Assembly: GCA_017407765.1 (NCBI GenBank)
Contig: JAFQVZ010000098.1
Location: 1-5,419, forward strand
From: Clostridia bacterium
Lineage (GTDB): Bacteria; Bacillota; Clostridia; Oscillospirales; Butyricicoccaceae
Length of the DNA stretch: 5,419 bases
Direction: 5' to 3'
Shown here piece after piece: positions 3,971 to 5,419 of this stretch (the stretch's first letter is position 1; every line of letters begins with the position of its first letter). Both the position numbers and the translations under genes were made by a program. The notes under the pieces are model-generated. The model saw only the letters and a program-made list of their open reading frames with translations. It made no database searches and had not been told where the DNA came from.

Positions 3971-5296
3971 TTGAAAACTCTTGAGCTTGGTTATATCCAC
4001 ATCAAAGATATCGTCATTGGCTCTGAGTCGAAGATCGAAGATGGCGTTCTCTATGTAGACGAAGCTGCTATGAGAGCCCTGATCCTGGAGGACGAAGCCC
4101 TCAAGGATGTTCACTTCGACGTTGCTAAGCCCGGCGAAAGCACAAGAATCACCCCTGTTAAGGACGTTATCGAGCCCCGCTTTAAGGTCTCCGGTAACGG
4201 CGGCGTATTCCCCGGCATGGTCAACAAGGTTGACACAGTTGGTGAGGGCCGTACACACGTTCTGAAGGACATGGCAGTTGTCACATGCGGCAAGATCGTT
4301 GGTTACCAGGAAGGTATCATCGATATGAGCGGCACAGGTGCTGACTACACACCCTTCTCGAAGACAATCAACCTCGTCATGGTCGCTGAGCCCGCTGACT
4401 TCCTGCTGGCTGAGGACGAAGACGCTACACTCCCCATCGAGAACGACAAGAAGCCCATCTACGAGCGCGCAGTCCGTATGGCTGGCCTCAAGCTGGCTCA
4501 CTTCCTCGGTGAGATCTCCAAGGACAACACACCTGACGAGATCGAGACATTCTCGACACCCAACCTCAAGGAAGGCATCGAGATGTTCCCCAACCTGCCC
4601 CGCGTTGCTTATGTTGCAATGCTGCAGACACAGGGCCTTCTGCATGACACATACGTATACGGCGTAGACGCTAAGAGAACTCTGACCACAATGCTGTGGC
4701 CCACAGAGATGATGGACGGCGCTGTCGTTTCCGGTAACTGCGTATCCGCATGCGATAAGAACCCCACATACATCCACTGCAACAACCCTGTTGTTCACGA
4801 GCTGTTCAAGCAGCACGGCAAGACAATCAACTTTGTTGGTGTTATCATCACAAACGAGAACGTTTACCTCGCTGACAAGCAGCGCTCCTCCGACTGGACA
4901 GCTAAGCTCTGCGAGCTGCTCGGTGTTGACGGCGCTATCGTTACACAGGAAGGCTTCGGTAACCCCGATACAGACCTGATCATGAACACAAAGAAGATCG
5001 AGCTCAAGGGCGTTAAGACAACAATCGTAACTGACGAGTACGCTGGTCAGGACGGTACATCTCAGTCCCTCGCTGACTCCGATCCTCTGGCAGATGCCGT
5101 TGTAACAGGCGGTAACGCTAACCAGGTCATCATCCTGCCTAAGATGGACAAGGTCATCGGTATGCTCGACTATGTTGACATCGTAGCCGGCGGTCATGCT
5201 GGTTCGCTCCGCGAGGACGGCACAATCGAGGCTGAGATCCAGATCATCACAAGCGCAACTAACGAGATGGGCTTTAACAAGCTGTCCGCTAGATAA
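3971..5296 (+). CDS. grdE: Glycine reductase complex protein B, alpha/beta proprotein GrdE
   Basis: A 441-residue proprotein of the substrate-binding protein B, slightly longer than typical members (about 430). In the family the chain cleaves itself between Asn and Cys, and the Cys becomes a pyruvoyl group that forms a Schiff base with the amino group of the substrate. The site is visible: SGNC followed by VSACDKNPTY, with Cys257 at 4739-4741. This would give an N-terminal chain of 256 and a C-terminal pyruvoyl chain of 185 residues. The N-terminus LELGYIHIKDIVIG and the C-terminus SATNEMGFNKLSAR are classical for the family. The start is TTG 3971, with GGAGGA 7 nt upstream; the in-frame TTG at 3956 lies before and against that site. 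Codon use is strongly biased (GCT, ACA, GTT, CTC, AAG), as expected for a highly expressed enzyme. Sarcosine or betaine paralogues (GrdG, GrdI) are alternatives; the glycine riboswitch favours glycine. Confidence 0.95.
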   Translation: MKTLELGYIHIKDIVIGSESKIEDGVLYVDEAAMRALILEDEALKDVHFDVAKPGESTRITPVKDVIEPRFKVSGNGGVFPGMVNKVDTVGEGRTHVLKDMAVVTCGKIVGYQEGIIDMSGTGADYTPFSKTINLVMVAEPADFLLAEDEDATLPIENDKKPIYERAVRMAGLKLAHFLGEISKDNTPDEIETFSTPNLKEGIEMFPNLPRVAYVAMLQTQGLLHDTYVYGVDAKRTLTTMLWPTEMMDGAVVSGNCVSACDKNPTYIHCNNPVVHELFKQHGKTINFVGVIITNENVYLADKQRSSDWTAKLCELLGVDGAIVTQEGFGNPDTDLIMNTKKIELKGVKTTIVTDEYAGQDGTSQSLADSDPLADAVVTGGNANQVIILPKMDKVIGMLDYVDIVAGGHAGSLREDGTIEAEIQIITSATNEMGFNKLSAR

Positions 5297-5327
5297 GTAA
5301 TTATTACGAGAGGAGGACACAACTACA

Positions 5328-5419
5328 ATGAGTTTTAGAGTTGTACACTATATCAACCAGTTCTTCGCTAACATTGGTGGCGAGGAAATGGCTCATGTTG
5401 CTCCTGAGCTGAGAGAGGG
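5328..5419 (+). CDS. grdB: Glycine reductase complex protein B, gamma subunit GrdB, N-terminal fragment (runs off right edge)
   Basis: The ATG at 5328 follows GAGAGGAGGA (5308-5317) and begins 31 nt after the grdE stop. The 30 visible codons encode MSFRVVHYINQFFANIGGEE, followed by MAHVAPELREG. The VVHYINQFFAxIGGEE start is the hallmark of the GrdB/GrdF/GrdH family. GrdB works with processed GrdE in protein B and carries a UGA-encoded selenocysteine far downstream, outside this window. The fragment cannot separate glycine (GrdB), sarcosine (GrdF) and betaine (GrdH) versions; GrdB is preferred from the riboswitch. The likely operon order is grdX-grdE-grdB. Confidence 0.9.
   Translation, partial: MSFRVVHYINQFFANIGGEEMAHVAPELRE

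Noticed and set aside
3947..5320. A 457-codon open frame on the minus strand opposite grdE
   Set aside because: It mirrors grdE almost exactly. It encodes a low-complexity, Cys/Val/Leu-rich product, has no recognisable domain and is explained by the strong codon bias of grdE.

Overview
The window looks like a chromosomal segment from an anaerobic, amino-acid-fermenting Clostridia-type Firmicute. The evidence is a glycine reductase gene cluster (grdX, grdE, start of grdB), a selenocysteine tRNA, two tandem glycine riboswitches, a manganese riboswitch and strongly Gram-positive-like promoters and Shine-Dalgarno sites. The species cannot be named from the sequence.

Layout. Positions 1-915 (minus strand) hold the N-terminal 305 codons of a D12-class adenine-specific DNA methyltransferase that runs off the left edge. 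Positions 916-1584 have no gene but are densely regulatory. A tandem glycine riboswitch with its own promoter and intrinsic terminator lies on the minus strand and points at the methyltransferase. A Mn2+-sensing yybP-ykoY riboswitch with promoter and terminator lies on the plus strand and points at mntP (1585-2148). Next come a consensus promoter, about 115 nt of unassigned RNA and a strong terminator (2164-2316), followed directly by a small two-helix membrane protein gene of unknown function (2326-2724). The selenocysteine tRNA gene, selC, is on the minus strand (2761-2857) with its own promoter and terminator. From 3101 rightward, a promoter and a second tandem glycine riboswitch precede grdX (TTG start), grdE (TTG start) and the first 30 codons of grdB.

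How it fits together. GrdE and GrdB form substrate-binding protein B of glycine reductase. This complex turns glycine, phosphate and reduced thioredoxin into acetyl phosphate and ammonia. GrdE carries the Asn-Cys site where self-cleavage makes the pyruvoyl cofactor. GrdB of this family is a selenoprotein, so the neighbouring selC supplies the tRNA needed to translate it. The glycine riboswitch ahead of grdX gives substrate-responsive control. The first glycine riboswitch has no obvious glycine-related target, and the 2199-2312 RNA is unassigned. These are the two most interesting loose ends. I do not see a clear-cut new defence or mobile system.
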